From Gymnorhina tibicen (taxonomy: Eukaryota; Chordata; Aves; Passeriformes; Artamidae): DNA of 64,000 bases. The stretch is taken from positions 310,001 through 374,000 of the forward strand of contig VXAZ01006878.1 of NCBI GenBank assembly GCA_013399875.1, read 5' to 3'. Below, one piece after another: positions 11,951 through 24,600 of the stretch (its first letter is position 1; each line of letters opens with the position of its first letter). The notes beneath the pieces are model-generated. The model ran no database searches. It was given only the letters and a program-made list of their open reading frames with translations, and had not been told where the DNA came from. Position numbers and translations under genes: made by a program.

Positions 11951-14900
11951 TCAGAAGCCTTAATATTTCCTGATTTGAAGATATCAGCACTATTTGAAAA
12001 GTAGGCTGACTTGGGGTATCTTGGTGGACATTAAGAAACACTAAGTAGTTTTTCAGGTTTCTTATGTATACTGGTGTGTAGGTATATATGTATAGGACTC
12101 AGGAGAAGCCAGAAGTGTCTGAAGGCATCCAGTCTTTAATCTGGTTGTTTTAAGAAACTAACAGCTGCTGTGCTCGATCAGAACATGCAGTCTCTGACAA
12201 GGGTATGGGAGAAGAAGCATGAGCAAGTGGGGCTGTAGGGAGGATATTGACTGGCTGGGAGAGGTTGAGCACTAGCCAAGGAGGGCTGTAGATGTGGGTG
12301 ATTAGCTCGTCAGTGGCAGCTTTCTTACATTTGAGCCAATAAATACATGAGAAATACATTTTAAAAAATTGAGCATCTTTAGGGAATGGTGTTCAGGAGG
12401 AGCAGATCAGCCTGACCATTGCTGCCCACTTTCCTCAGCATCCACAGCTGTGATACTGGGGACATTAGCAGGTACATCTCTGCCCAACACAGGGCTGAGG
12501 TAGGGAAATGTCTGTTGTACAGAGCGACAGAGAACAGATTTGGAAAGATACATGAAATCTGTGGAAAGCTGACATCCAAATTCCTTTGAGAACGCTGACT
12601 GTGTTGCCTCATAGTCAAAGCCGAAATATGTGACTTCTTCCAGCTCTTCCATCACTGAGCAGGCATTCCATGTGAAGTGTGCTTTTGTCGTTTTGTGGGG
12701 TCTGGTGTGTTTCTCTAAGCTGATTATATCAGGCAGACAGCGAGGCTGGATGTAGTCACTTGAAACAGCCTCTACACATGGGAGCCATGGAATCCCAAAT
12801 CCCCTCTGTTTTGAAGCATTTTAGTGTTCCCAAACACAATTTCTGAGACCAGGGCATGGATTTCATTTAATTCTAAGAGAATTAAATTCTAACAGGCAAT
12901 ACCAGAAAATTATAATATCTAAAACTGACTCTTTGGTCCTAGAAATTACTTTGCTTTGGTGACACTGAAGGTAACACCTACTAAAGTCTCTGTAGGAAGG
13001 ATCTAATACAGTTTGGAGTCTTATCACCCACTTTTAAATATATGTACCCCAGTTTCTTTGTTTTCTCCCTCAGATACATCCCTGTTACAAAAACTCGTTG
13101 CTCACCACTGCTTAACCAGTTTTGCACCTTTTCTACCTCTAAGGGCATTTTTCACAGAAGCAGCAGCAGTGGAGGGGTCATGTTGCCAGTCACCCAATGT
13201 GACATTGCTGCTGGAGAGAGAGGGAGAGGGGGAAGGCAGGCATGAATCGCAGAATTATTACGCTTTGAATTCCAAGAGGAGGATTAAAAGTTGTGTAAAG
13301 CATAGATGATGCAGCCCTTACCTCAGCACAGGTTGCATTGGCAATGGACAAGGAGGGAAAACCATGTACATACATAAATATTCTGAGGTTAGATCCTGGG
13401 AGACGAGTGCGATTTCTTTATGATCCATGATTTCAGTGGAAAATAGACCACATCAGGATCAGTTTGCCCCCAGCAGCCACACCATGCTGCTTCTGCATAG
13501 TGGGATCTGCATGAATGAGCTGCTTGACCAACAAAATCCATGGTCACGGAGTTAATCAAGATTCTTATACTGCTTATGCCACTTTTTCTTGTTTGGAGTG
13601 CTGGACAATTTGAAGCAGTAAATTCCCCTAAGGTCTTCGTTTTCCTTTCTAACTAAATTGGACCAATCTAGACCTCCTGATATGTAACCTATTTTCTGTT
13701 AAGGTTTTTTTTTATAACCTTTAAAAAGCAGCCTTGAGCTGTTAAAGACAATCACTGTTTGTAATTTACCTCCTCTTCCTATCCTTCAGTAAGAACTTTC
13801 CACTTTTTTATTCAATGATTTGGCCCAGATTTAAGAAGATAAATCCTTCATGAAAAGGCTGCTAAGGACTCCTGTAGCCTTATCTGGTTTTTGTCAAATA
13901 GTTTAATTTTATATAAATGGTTCATTTCTGGCAATTTACAGTGAGTAACTGACCAGATCATCTGCCACTGCTGCTGCTATGGCTGGATCTCCTCAAGATC
14001 TAGAAGGAAGTCATCTTCTAGGAACACAGGGCACTTTCTGCTGAAGTTTTTAACATGTCTCTGCGTGCTCAGTGTTTATTTCTTTTGTATCCTTGATGTG
14101 GTTGGTGCTGCAGAGTGTGCCACCCAGTGACTGCTGTTTCAGACTCATTCAGCAGCCCAGTGCGGCCAGCTGAAAGGCTGAACGTAGCATCAGCCGCCTT
14201 TGCATCAGGCAGCACTCCTCTGATCCACAGATCCAAATTCAGACACAGGAGTTGTCCTGTAGGAGTCCTGCTCAAGCACAGGCCTAGTGTTTACAGCACC
14301 AGGATGGAAAGTACAGAGATCAAACTGCAGCAGGGAGGCCAGAAGGCACTGAATATGAAAGGATTTTGAAGAAGGAATATTATCACGTAAGGCGTCTTAG
14401 AAGTGGAGAATTTGCAGGAATCTGACTGAGGAGAGCAAAAGAACCTTTGATAGTGTAATCTGAATAACTGATATTTTTCTCATCTAAAACTAACAATAAA
14501 TTCCAATTAATTTCAATTTTCTTTTATGGAAGGCTTTCATTTTTCTTTCCAAAAAAGCTTGTGAACAGAGGATCTATTCTCTTGCTGTGTTTTGTCCTTG
14601 CACAGTGCTTTCTATTGCTTCTTTTTTACTACTCAAGCAAGTGTGTTAAGTAAGAATAGCAATTAATCTCTGCATCCTTTATCGGAGATTTGCAGAGTCC
14701 ATTAGCAGTCAGTGTTACTCATAATGGTAATTCATAATTACAGAAGGGAAACAGGAATTGGGAGATATAGCCAATCAATTTCAGAGTGTCTTTTAAAAAG
14801 TTTAAAATATTCTTTCGGTTATTGCATTTCCTATTAAAACTTTTTTAACATCATCCCCCTCCTCTCCTCCCCCCAACACTACAGAAATTTAGTAAAAAAC

Positions 14901-16917
14901 ATCCTAAGGAGAGGAAAGGTTTAAAAGATGTTTAGTTTAGCAATACTTTTTAAAATATTCTTTAGTAAAAAAATATTTTTTTAGAACAGTAGTGATGATT
15001 AGGTGAGGTGCTTTGAAAAAAGCATTTTGAAAAACAGAATTTTTCAATGAATTTAGGCTCCCTAATTTGGGAACGTGCTTAGAATTCAGCCTGAGAAACT
15101 GCAACCTAAATTCCTCTCTTTTAATTTTAGTCAGTAACCTAAACAATAAATGTATTAACCATAAGCTTTCAATTTAGATAGAGACATTTCAATGCCACCA
15201 GGGTTTGATTCATCCTGAGGAGATTTCTCTTTTTCCGCTCATTGTGGATAGAGCTGTGTCTGACTGTGGATCCACAGAAGCCTGAGAAGTTAATGTGGAG
15301 ATGGCCATTTTGGCTTGATTTTCACAGCTGACACCTACTGGAACTCACTGAAACTTCCAAAAATTCACTGAAGTATTTGAAATTTTGTCCTCACATCATT
15401 CCTCTGAATTTATCTCTGATGTAAAGATGACAACAAGGTTCGGGTTTTGAGTTTCCAAGCATCAGCCATTGCCTCTCAGACCCTGAAGATCAAGAAAGAA
15501 GCTGTAAACTGGCAGCTGTGAGGAGGATCAGATCATGAATTATTCCTGTTCTTATTCACTGAGCAGTGGAGCCGTCCTGTTGAGTTTTTGTTCCTCCTGT
15601 TTCACTCTTCCTTCTAGGAGGAAAGATCAGAGAGATGTCAGTGTGTGAGCTGCAGATCTTTCAGAGGACATGAGGCTCTAGAAAGTGCCCACTTACCTTG
15701 CTGTCCCTTAAGCTCTTGCCTCATGAATTCACTTTGCATCCTGAGAGTATTTGTTTAACCTGGCAGTTGTTTGGTTTTAGGATGAGCCAAAGGTGAGAAG
15801 CAAATCATTTGCTATAGGACCAGATTCTTATCACTGGTGTCGGCAGGAGGCATTTGGATTAGATTCCCAGCATAGCCAGGGTCAAATCCTGACCCAGCTC
15901 AAATCCTTTTGGCTCAAACAGAGGGACGTTTGGTCAGGAGAGGATAATGTGAATACACAGAGAGGCAGGTTGGGGGCTTTTAGGAAGGTTTTTTTGCAAG
16001 GAATAAATATCTCAGAAAGAATAAAGCAAAGTTATGATTGTCACATTCAGTGAAGGGCAGCAATGAAACAAGTCACCTTTCCAGGCCAGGGAACACACTG
16101 AATCAGTTAAAGCAGATTTATAGCTTTTTAGCTGTGATAAAACCGTATCAGTGTGTATATGAATTTACATAGGAGTAGGAGGTTTTTTTCTTTCTTTTAA
16201 TGCAAGCCACATTGGAAAGTGTGCACAAAGGAGCCCCACTCCAAGGAAAGACAACTGGAACAAATTATATGCATTCAGACTTGTTAAACGGAATTGGCAG
16301 CAGAAATATTCCTGGTAACCTGAGCATTACGGCGGCATTGGTGTAGTTAAGGTTATGTCAGCATTTCCATTAGAAACCCCTACTTTCAGAGGTTTATATC
16401 TGCAGAAGAAATTCACTGTGGGTTGAAACTTGACGAGCTGTGCAAGGTCTCATCTGAGATGGATTTTTTTTACCTTTTTACAAAATTGGGGAGAAAAAAC
16501 TGTTTGAAGAGTCAAGCTACAAGAGCACAAACAAAAATAGCAGCATTCTGGCTTTGATCCTTTTCGATGTTAAAAAACCCCGTTTCTTTCTTTATAGTGT
16601 AACTATCAAATGTACAACAAAATCTTGCTCTGAAGAAGGAATTAATCATTATACTATTAAAGGAAATGAAACATTAATTTATGGCCCATTAGATGCTTTT
16701 TCACTGCAGGACTGCCGGTGTTTTGGTCTACCTCAGGTTATAGTGAGAGATTTGTGACTAACATGAAACAAAGCCCCCAAAGCAGTAGATTCTGTGTGGA
16801 AAAAGTGCTTTCTGGGCAGCTTTAGAAGAAGAAAACATTGAAGGCAGAGCTATCCAGAGACTGGAGTGAGTGCTAGGAATTCAGCCTTCTGGTTTCTGCC
16901 ACAGGCTTCTCAGATAC

Positions 16918-16962
16918 AAAACTTAACCTCAGTTTTCTCAGTTGCAAATGAGAGATACGACA
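16918..16962 (-). repeat. MIR-like SINE scrap
   Basis: Reads aacctcagttttctcagttg followed by caaatgaga, which resembles the antisense MIR core (cctcagtttcctcatctg, then aaaatg). It is short and old, so the family call is tentative. Confidence 0.35.
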
Positions 16963-18484
16963 AGCCTTAAGATTCTGTATCCTTCTGAACTGTTTCCTTA
17001 TCTGTATGATATTACTGGAGCTAGACATGGTTTACATTATGATGAACAAGTAGACAAAAAGGGACCTGTGGCTCCAAACTTGCAGACATCAGGTTTCAGA
17101 GAGTAAGCTAATCTTTTTTCTAAATCTTTTCAAATTTCTGGTTGCACAACATTGAACTTTTTATTTCTGGATATGTATAATCTCTGAGCTGAGGCCTGTA
17201 TGGCTGAGGGTCCATGTATGTTCTCAGTTCCTGCAGTGCCTTCTACACTTTGAAAAGTCATAGCTGATGTTCATCAGAACTTTTTCCATTCACCAGATAA
17301 AAGCTGCTGTGGAAGTGCAAGGTATTATAAAATACAGGAAGGAAGTCTGAAGCTCATGTACTCATGGCTGCGTTGTGTTATTACTGTGAAATGGATCTCT
17401 CAGTTGGGAATGAGCTCAAACTTTGGGAAGGCTTGTTCCATTAGCTGTTTGCAAGCCATATGTCTCCATTTTTAAATGAGGACCTGGGGGCTTTGAACTT
17501 TATTTATAAGCTGAAATTTGCTGGTCACTGTGAACCAGTGATTAATTTGTAAGGGAGAAGATGCCAGAAGTCTCACTCTGACCTGTGTGTTCTTTCAAAC
17601 TAAACATCCAATAAGTGCATAGCCTCAGAAGATGTATCCCCCACTTCCTCCTCCGTCGTTTCTGTGCTTTGCATTATTCACTGTGTTTATTGTAACACAC
17701 TATTAATCTCAACCACAGCTTTCAAACCATCATGTGACCCCAACAAATTCTTCAGCTAAAACAATGATAGCTTTAGGTAATTTGGGTGGAAGCTTTTGAG
17801 GTTCTGAGTAGAAGGGAAAGGATCAGGTTAAAAAAGGTTTGAGGCAGTAATTCAAAGGAAAAAGTGTTTTCTGTGGATCCAGTGTGATTTTTCTGAAAAA
17901 TTGTATTTGAAATATGACATGAGAGGATCATGCAGCTTCTTGCTGTGTGTGTATGAACCATGGTGTATCCTTTGAAGTTGCTTCCCATGTGCACCTGGGT
18001 GCAAAGCAGTAGGGTATTTGCTGAAGGGAGGGCAGTCCTTAACCATGTGTCTTAACAGCAGGACCAAGCCCTTAGTGCCCATGCTTGGCAGTAAAGCTGA
18101 TGTGACAGGTAGTTATGGCACAGGAGAAACCTTTGATACGAAGAGCTTTATATGAAAGACTGTCACAGTTCTTTAAGAGTCAATTGAATTAAGCCTTTGA
18201 GGACTACAAGCCCCAGTGTGCACACCCCACATAAAAATTCATTTTGATGGCAGTTTGAAAAACACCAGAATTTGAAGAGTTAAAAGTTTTGTTTGTTTTT
18301 AAGTCCTGCCATGTGAATTGAGAAAAAAAAAAAACCCAAAAGAGATGGAGTAGCTGGTACAGTGCTTTAAATGCATGATTGGCATTAACTCAAAATCTAC
18401 TACTACAAGGTCAATATTTTGTAGTAAGTAGTGCCTGGAAATGGGAGTCAATTTGGAGTCAGCACCAGTCAGAAAACTGGTGAC

Positions 18485-18590
18485 TGGTGACAGTTGGTGA
18501 CCTTGGCCAAGTGACCTAAATGCTGGTGCTTGACTCTTACATTAATGAAATGGGGGATAATCATCATTGTTTGCTCCTTAGAAGTTTTTC
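18485..18590 (-). repeat. MIR-like SINE remnant
   Basis: The order of blocks, gtgaccttggccaagtgacc, then a short gap, then aatgaaatgggggataatca, matches the antisense MIR core (tgaccttgggcaagtcactt ... aaaatggggataata). It is an old, diverged amniote SINE. Confidence 0.55.
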
Positions 18591-19076
18591 AGATTTTCAG
18601 ATTCTTCATTTCAGATTGAAAATGAATAATACTGTTGTGTTCCCTGTCTGTTCAGCTGATAAATCCACAGTGTCTCAGGGCTTTACTGCTGGCTTTTAAG
18701 ATGTGCTCTGTCTTTGGAGGTAAGAGATGGTGATGCTGCAAAGTTTAGGCAGCCTTTTTGTAACACATCTTCACAGTCTGCCCTCACTTTTAACAGGGAA
18801 GATTTAATAGATGTTTTTTCTCGTTCCGTGTAATAATTAGGTCTATTAATGGCAGCCTGGTAGTTTGGGCCTTTTCCATATAAAGCAGGGAAAGCATAGC
18901 AAAAAGACAAAATGGTTCAAATCATAATATTATATGACAGAAGCTGATAAAAGTCAGATGTAGTGTATGGTATTTCTGGTTACAAGAAGTCAGCTAAGGT
19001 CAAGGTAGCATGAAAATATGCAGCCATTCACTAAAGACAACAATGGTGGGCCGAAAGACCAGTGACTCCATGTTAT

Positions 19077-19245
19077 ATCATAGTATCAGAGAATCATTAA
19101 GGCTGGAAAAGACTTTAAGGTCACAATGAGTCTAACTATTAACCCAGCACCATCATGTTCTTCACTAAACCATGGCCCCAGGTACCACATGCAGGTACCG
19201 TCTGAACACTGCCAGGGATGGTGATGCCAGAAAATCTCTGCCAAA
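19077..19245 (-). mobile_element. CR1 LINE tail, older subfamily
   Basis: Reads atcatagtatcagagaatca, then ggctggaaaagactttaagg, then cattaacccagcaccatc-like blocks, cactaaaccatggcccca, and tgccagggatggtgatgcc. This is the antisense of a CR1 subfamily whose tail differs from the elements at 3753 and 11564. Only the last ~170 nt of the element survives. Confidence 0.85.
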
Positions 19246-19671
19246 TGGCAGAGACCTCGTATCTTAATCTACTACTTTCTACCACTAAAACACAAATGCA
19301 TTTGGAAAACAGTTGCTAACAGAATGATGGTTGATGTATTTCTCCCCAGCTCACGTGCCATTTAAAATTCTAAAACAAGCAAAGCTACTGAGACCCAAAT
19401 CTGCCCCTTTTGCTTGTCAAGGGTCTCAAACACCAGATAGCCTTATTAGTAAGAGTGGTCAAAATAAGAAGGCTGGAGTGGCCCTCATTAATTACGTCCT
19501 AATTGTTCCTATTATTTCACATCTTAGGACATCAGCATTACTCAGAAATTAACCCTACGAAATATAGCAAGTGTGTTTGAGATGCCTTTCAGGGTACCCT
19601 AAAAATTGCTACTCTAACCTCTTGTCTTTCTTACCTTTCCTAACTGACAGTGTCCTGACAAGGCAGTAAAT

Positions 19672-19730
19672 TCATAGAAATCATAAAATACCTGGAGTTG
19701 GAAGGGATTCATACCTGCAGATTGTAAAGA
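19672..19730 (-). mobile_element. CR1 LINE tail fragment
   Basis: A short match (ttcatagaaatcataaaata, then ggagttggaagggattcata) to the extreme 3' end of CR1 in antisense. It lies about 430 nt from the previous CR1 tail, so it may be a separate insertion. Only about 60 nt is recognisable. Confidence 0.55.
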
Positions 19731-21537
19731 ATATTGGTCCTTTCTTTTTCTGTTGTATTAAATTTCTATAGGTTTTCAGGGTATTTCTAGGTGTCCTGCC
19801 AATTTAGTCTCTTAATCATGGTGTCTTTTCATTTTCTTTCAGTCTAAATAAGACCCCTATTGCAGAGATAAAAATTGGCCCTTCAGAATTATTGAGGTTA
19901 AGCAGGTTATAATTTCAGCATTTTGGACACCTCAGGATATTAGGTGTTTGGTAAGTATAATGTGCTGTGAATAGGAAAAAGCGTTCTGAAACCATAAGTG
20001 GACATATTTCTTTCAGCATCTGGGAGGGAAGGGGTGTTGGGGTGGCCAGGCCAGTAAGATGAGAGCCTGTGTCATCATATGCACTATTCAAAATCAGCCA
20101 GCCGTGACGGCTCAGGAATTGGACTCTAGGTTCTCCCACATGGGGGGAGAATTGAGCTTTGTGACCTGCTTCAGAAAAATTAAAGTAGCGACACATGGCT
20201 CATTAGCATGACAGCTCTGGGAGTGGGCATGGGGTGTAATAAAGTGCTGCAGGACCTTGGAGTGCTCCGGCAGGAAAGCTGGCAAGTGTAAAATCGATGC
20301 TTTTGATACATTAGGTGGTAATGGAAGAAGCACAGCACAGAAGTGGTATGATCGGATGATTTAGTTAGAGCCATAAATCTAGTGGCAGTATCGTGGCAAC
20401 GTGATAGGACACAGCATTTCATAAGGAGCACAGCGTAAAGATTCATGCATTAGTCAAGTCTGGGGTTGAAGCACATGTGGGTGGGAGTTGCATTACTGAT
20501 GTAAATGATAGAGTGGTTCATCCTTGCAAACACACTGAGTAAAACAAGGGCACTTTGTAGTAAATGAGCACTTTAGACAGAGGTGCCAGTATTTGCATTC
20601 TGTATGGATATTTCTGGTATAAAATTATTCTGGTGAAATAGAAATCAGCATGGATTACTCCAGGTTAAAACTAATACTTTCACACTGGCCCCTTTCTTGC
20701 CTTACCCTGCCCTGCCAAGTGTGGAGATTTTGTAAAAATTCTCCAGAGTCACATTTCAGCAGTAAAACTACTGCTACTTGATGGTTGCTTGTGCTATGTT
20801 TTAATGTAAATCATCTCTTTTCCTTGCTACTCAGTTTACATAAATCCTGCCCAAATCACCTTAAACAACTTCTCTCCCTAAAACTGAATGGCTACGTGAA
20901 ACTATCACAAGGATCTACATCTTACCTCAATTTGGGTATCCTGTTTTAAAATCAGTCTTCCTCTTAAATAACATCATTTTTGCTGCCCTTCTTAGTATTG
21001 CAGTCAGTTTTTCTACACCTCTTTAATAGTGAGAGACAACTGAGCTTGATATAGCTTCACATGCACAGTGAGTACACAAAGACAGGTCAGGTAAAACCAG
21101 AAAGGAGTGACATTGCTTCCTGCCATTAACGTATGCTTGATTAGGAAAAATATCATGAGGACTAGCACAGAGGAGTAGCATGTCAGAGGAGAAAAAAACA
21201 GATTGGAGTGTTTTTGTAGCATGAATTACAGAAACCCTTACTGTTGCTGCATGTAACTTTTCTGATACACCAATGAAACTTGAAACAAGAGGTCGTCTCA
21301 AAGGGTAATAGCTTCCAGCCAAAATGTGCTTCAATCTACCAGACCACCCATCCTTTCTTTATCAATGAGGTCAAAATAATAGCAGTACTTGACACTTTTA
21401 CACAGATGGGTAAAATCTATTGTGTCACCAGTAGATATTTCCAGAAACCTAAGCCGTGTAACTATATATTGTGCCTTTCCCGTGTATATCTCTAAACAAT
21501 TAGGAAACAGTAGGTCTCCTGGTACCTCCTTGAATCA

Positions 21538-21606
21538 GATAAGCGTGATTATCTCCATTTTACAGAGGTCACAATTCACTAGCCTGAGGTCACCCAGGCA
21601 TTCTGC
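21538..21606 (+). repeat. MIR-like SINE scrap
   Basis: Reads ttatctccattttacagagg, then cctgaggtcacccaggcatt, resembling the MIR core in sense (ccattttacagatgagg ... aggtcacacagc). It is diverged and short. Confidence 0.45.
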
Positions 21607-24600
21607 GATACCACCATGGCAGGATGATGTCCCCTTACTCTCCCATTTCTGTAACGACCAGTACACAGTGTTTTCTCCCAAAAGCTACCCAGAGACACCT
21701 AATACAGTTGGAGTGAAAACTAAAGGATTTTTAAACATAGTGGTGGAATTTCTAAAGGCACCTTAAAATTAAGTCCCAGTGTTCAGTAACATAAATTTCT
21801 GAACGGAGAATTTAGGCTTCTGCTGAATATTGTGGTAGCTTCAATTTAAAACAGTTTGCTTTGTCTTCCATTCCTTCTCTGTAAAAACTCTTGAGCAGTT
21901 TATATCAGTGTCAGTTCATGCCAGAAGTTCCTCCAATCCATCTTGGGATAAAACACAAACACTTCTCCTCTGACTGAGCTGTGGGTTGGTTGCTGTCACA
22001 TGGAAGGCTGACTAAAGCCCTTTAATTTATGAAATGCTACATAGTCCTCAAGAGATTGCCTAAATATTTTACTGCATGTCACTTTTTGTTGGAAACCAGA
22101 ACCCATATTTGCTGTGCCATCCATTAAGTAGAACTTCTTCAAATTACTTCTGCTTCTAAATGGGAGTTTGTATGTGCTAACTTTTTATCTGAGAACTTCA
22201 AACATGTCTCAGGGCTCTTGCATCTTTTTCACTACGTGTCTCCATCTTGGCTTAGGATAATATTTGTGTGCCGAATTTAGAGGTGATCTTGAAGCGTGAA
22301 TTCATTTCTTTTTCCAAATTGTTCTTTGCAGGGCAAAGAATTAATATTTAAGATTCTTTCTAAGAATGTGGGTAACTTTCATCTGCTGAGATGCTGAGAG
22401 AGTAGGATGTACCATTGTAGCATGCTACAATGATTGATAAATTATTGTGTACGAGAGGTAATGATAATGTTTGAAGTTTTACAAAATAATTTCCCTGGAA
22501 GGGTTTCAGCACTGTAGCCATGGAAAACTTACTTCATATAAACCAAGAAACAGAAGGAAAGAGAAAGGCTCTTTAGAGATTGGCATAAGTGACTTGCGTG
22601 GCAGAAGGATAATCCTTGAACACACCTGTGCAGCAGAAACACAACGTGTGGATTAGTTTTGTACTTAATCTGTCACTCTGGCATTCCCCCTGTGAGCTGC
22701 CCGAGTGGTTTGTGCTGCCCGGCTCAAGTGTCACTGCAGCTTCAACAGCAGCCGTGTGAGCGTGCTGGGTTTGGATAGGGAACAATGCATGTTTGTTTGT
22801 TCACTTTGAGTCCGGTGTCTGAAGTGGAATTTTAGTGGTGTGAAAAATGAGAGGAGCAAAGAGAAAAGGATAACCTGAGCACTGAAACACAGCACTCAAT
22901 ACCATTTCTCAACCTTTGCATTCGCATCTCCTGCCCTTCTCATAAGCACCATCCCTTATCCCAGTAAAGTGGAATTCTGCTGTTAGTGTTATTCTGCCAG
23001 AGAGTAGAGCATAAGGGTTGTCTAAAGTGCCTAGTCCTGCACTTACAGTCCTTCCAGCTTGCCTTTGCACTTGCTGAACTGCAGTTTCTCTTGTATTACA
23101 AGTTTTCTTGTGTTTTCCATTTTGCGCTCTGAGGGTCCAAAGTCTTGCACTGGGCGACTGCATGTTATAAAAAGTGAGTTCTGTAATTTCAGGAAAATTC
23201 TTCTTGACTCTCATAGTGCTCCATACAAAAGGAAGGAAGCAAGAAACTGAGAAAAGATTATAATGATCTGTTTGTGATTTCTGCCACTGCTGTGCATTTT
23301 GGAGGAAATGGCACACTTGGATGAAGTTATTTGTTGCAAAGGCCAAACTTCTGGCAGAAAAATAGAGCACTAAATTCCAACCTGCAAACATTAAAGAGAG
23401 AAGGAGGAAGAGTGTAGAAAAAGACCTAAAAGGAAGAAAGCTTTGTTTCAAATATATTTGAGTTTCAGATTGGCTTGGTGTACTTCCTGCGGTGTTGGAG
23501 TGCTGTAAATTGGAAGCGCTCAGGTTGGAAACAGGTCTGAAGCACTGATTTCTGAGCCCAAACAGAGTTGTGCTTACTGCCAGACTGGGTTATTCAGCTT
23601 TTTGGATGGGAGCCAGAGGAACTGACCGCCCTGTGAGCTGAAACCAGTGCCAGCCAGCCAAAGAATAACATTGCTTTGACTGAAATGGCAACTGTTTGTT
23701 TGTTCTTCCAGCAAAAGGGGAAAAAAGAAGCAGCTTTTAGTGCTGGTGGTGACAGAAAAGGTTAAAAATCGAAGAGGAAAAAAAAATATTGTGAAAGAGG
23801 ATGAAGGGTTAGGGGCAAATTTTTCTCCTTGGTTACACTTCTCTAGTTCCTTGGTCTTCACTGATCTGTATTTAAAAATAAGGCTTGCTCCTCGTTAGTT
23901 TTAACACAGATTTTTTTCCTTCTTCTGCTAAACTGTGGTAATTTTTATTATATGATGAATTGCCTTTACTGGTAGTGGTTATAATGTACCAAAGGCACTA
24001 TGCTATGACAGTGTAGGCACTGTCACAGCAGCATGTGGTAGTTGTGGCAGTTACAAGGGTAGTTTTCCATGTGTTAACAGGAGAATGCCTCTCTGAGTAA
24101 ATTGGCAATTGAATGGGACTTAGGGCTCAATCTCTATGACTTTAGCAGGAGTTTAAGGTGAGCAAAATATGCAACCTCTGTTATTTTCAGGTCTCTTTAT
24201 TAAGTGCCTCATGGAAAGGCTGGCTTTCCTCCTCATGATGCTATGGGCTGTCACACTGCAAGTTTGGGGTGTTTCCCTTCTTGGTCTCAGTCTGTAGTGT
24301 ACAGCAGCTCCCACAATGCTGTGTCGCAGAACCACTTGAGTGCTGAAACTGCCTGGGCTGGAGGATGTGCTTGCTGCTGCCATTTCACAGACACTGTTTG
24401 AGTTGGTCTTCTGGTTTATTTATCCTGAGAGCTTTCACACCATTTGGATGCTAAAAGCTGGCCCCATTGCACACGAGAGGCACCGGCAGAGAGCTGGCGG
24501 AGTCGTGCAGTGGGAATCGCTGCCTGCTGGATTGTAGCTGGTCTAAGGTCAGGCTGGCATCACCCAGCAAGCTCAGCTGGAGCCAAGTTACTGTCTGCTC

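Noticed and set aside
15781..15792. Possible 12-nt microexon (gatgagccaaag) between ggttttag and gtgagaa
   Set aside because: In the phase required between the flanking TENM4 exons it gives an immediate TGA, and such short AG/GT pairs are common by chance.
22909..23451. 180-codon minus-strand ORF with a hydrophobic N-terminal stretch
   Set aside because: The apparent membrane anchor comes from purine-rich intron sequence read in antisense. I see no similarity to a known family and no splice or polyadenylation context.
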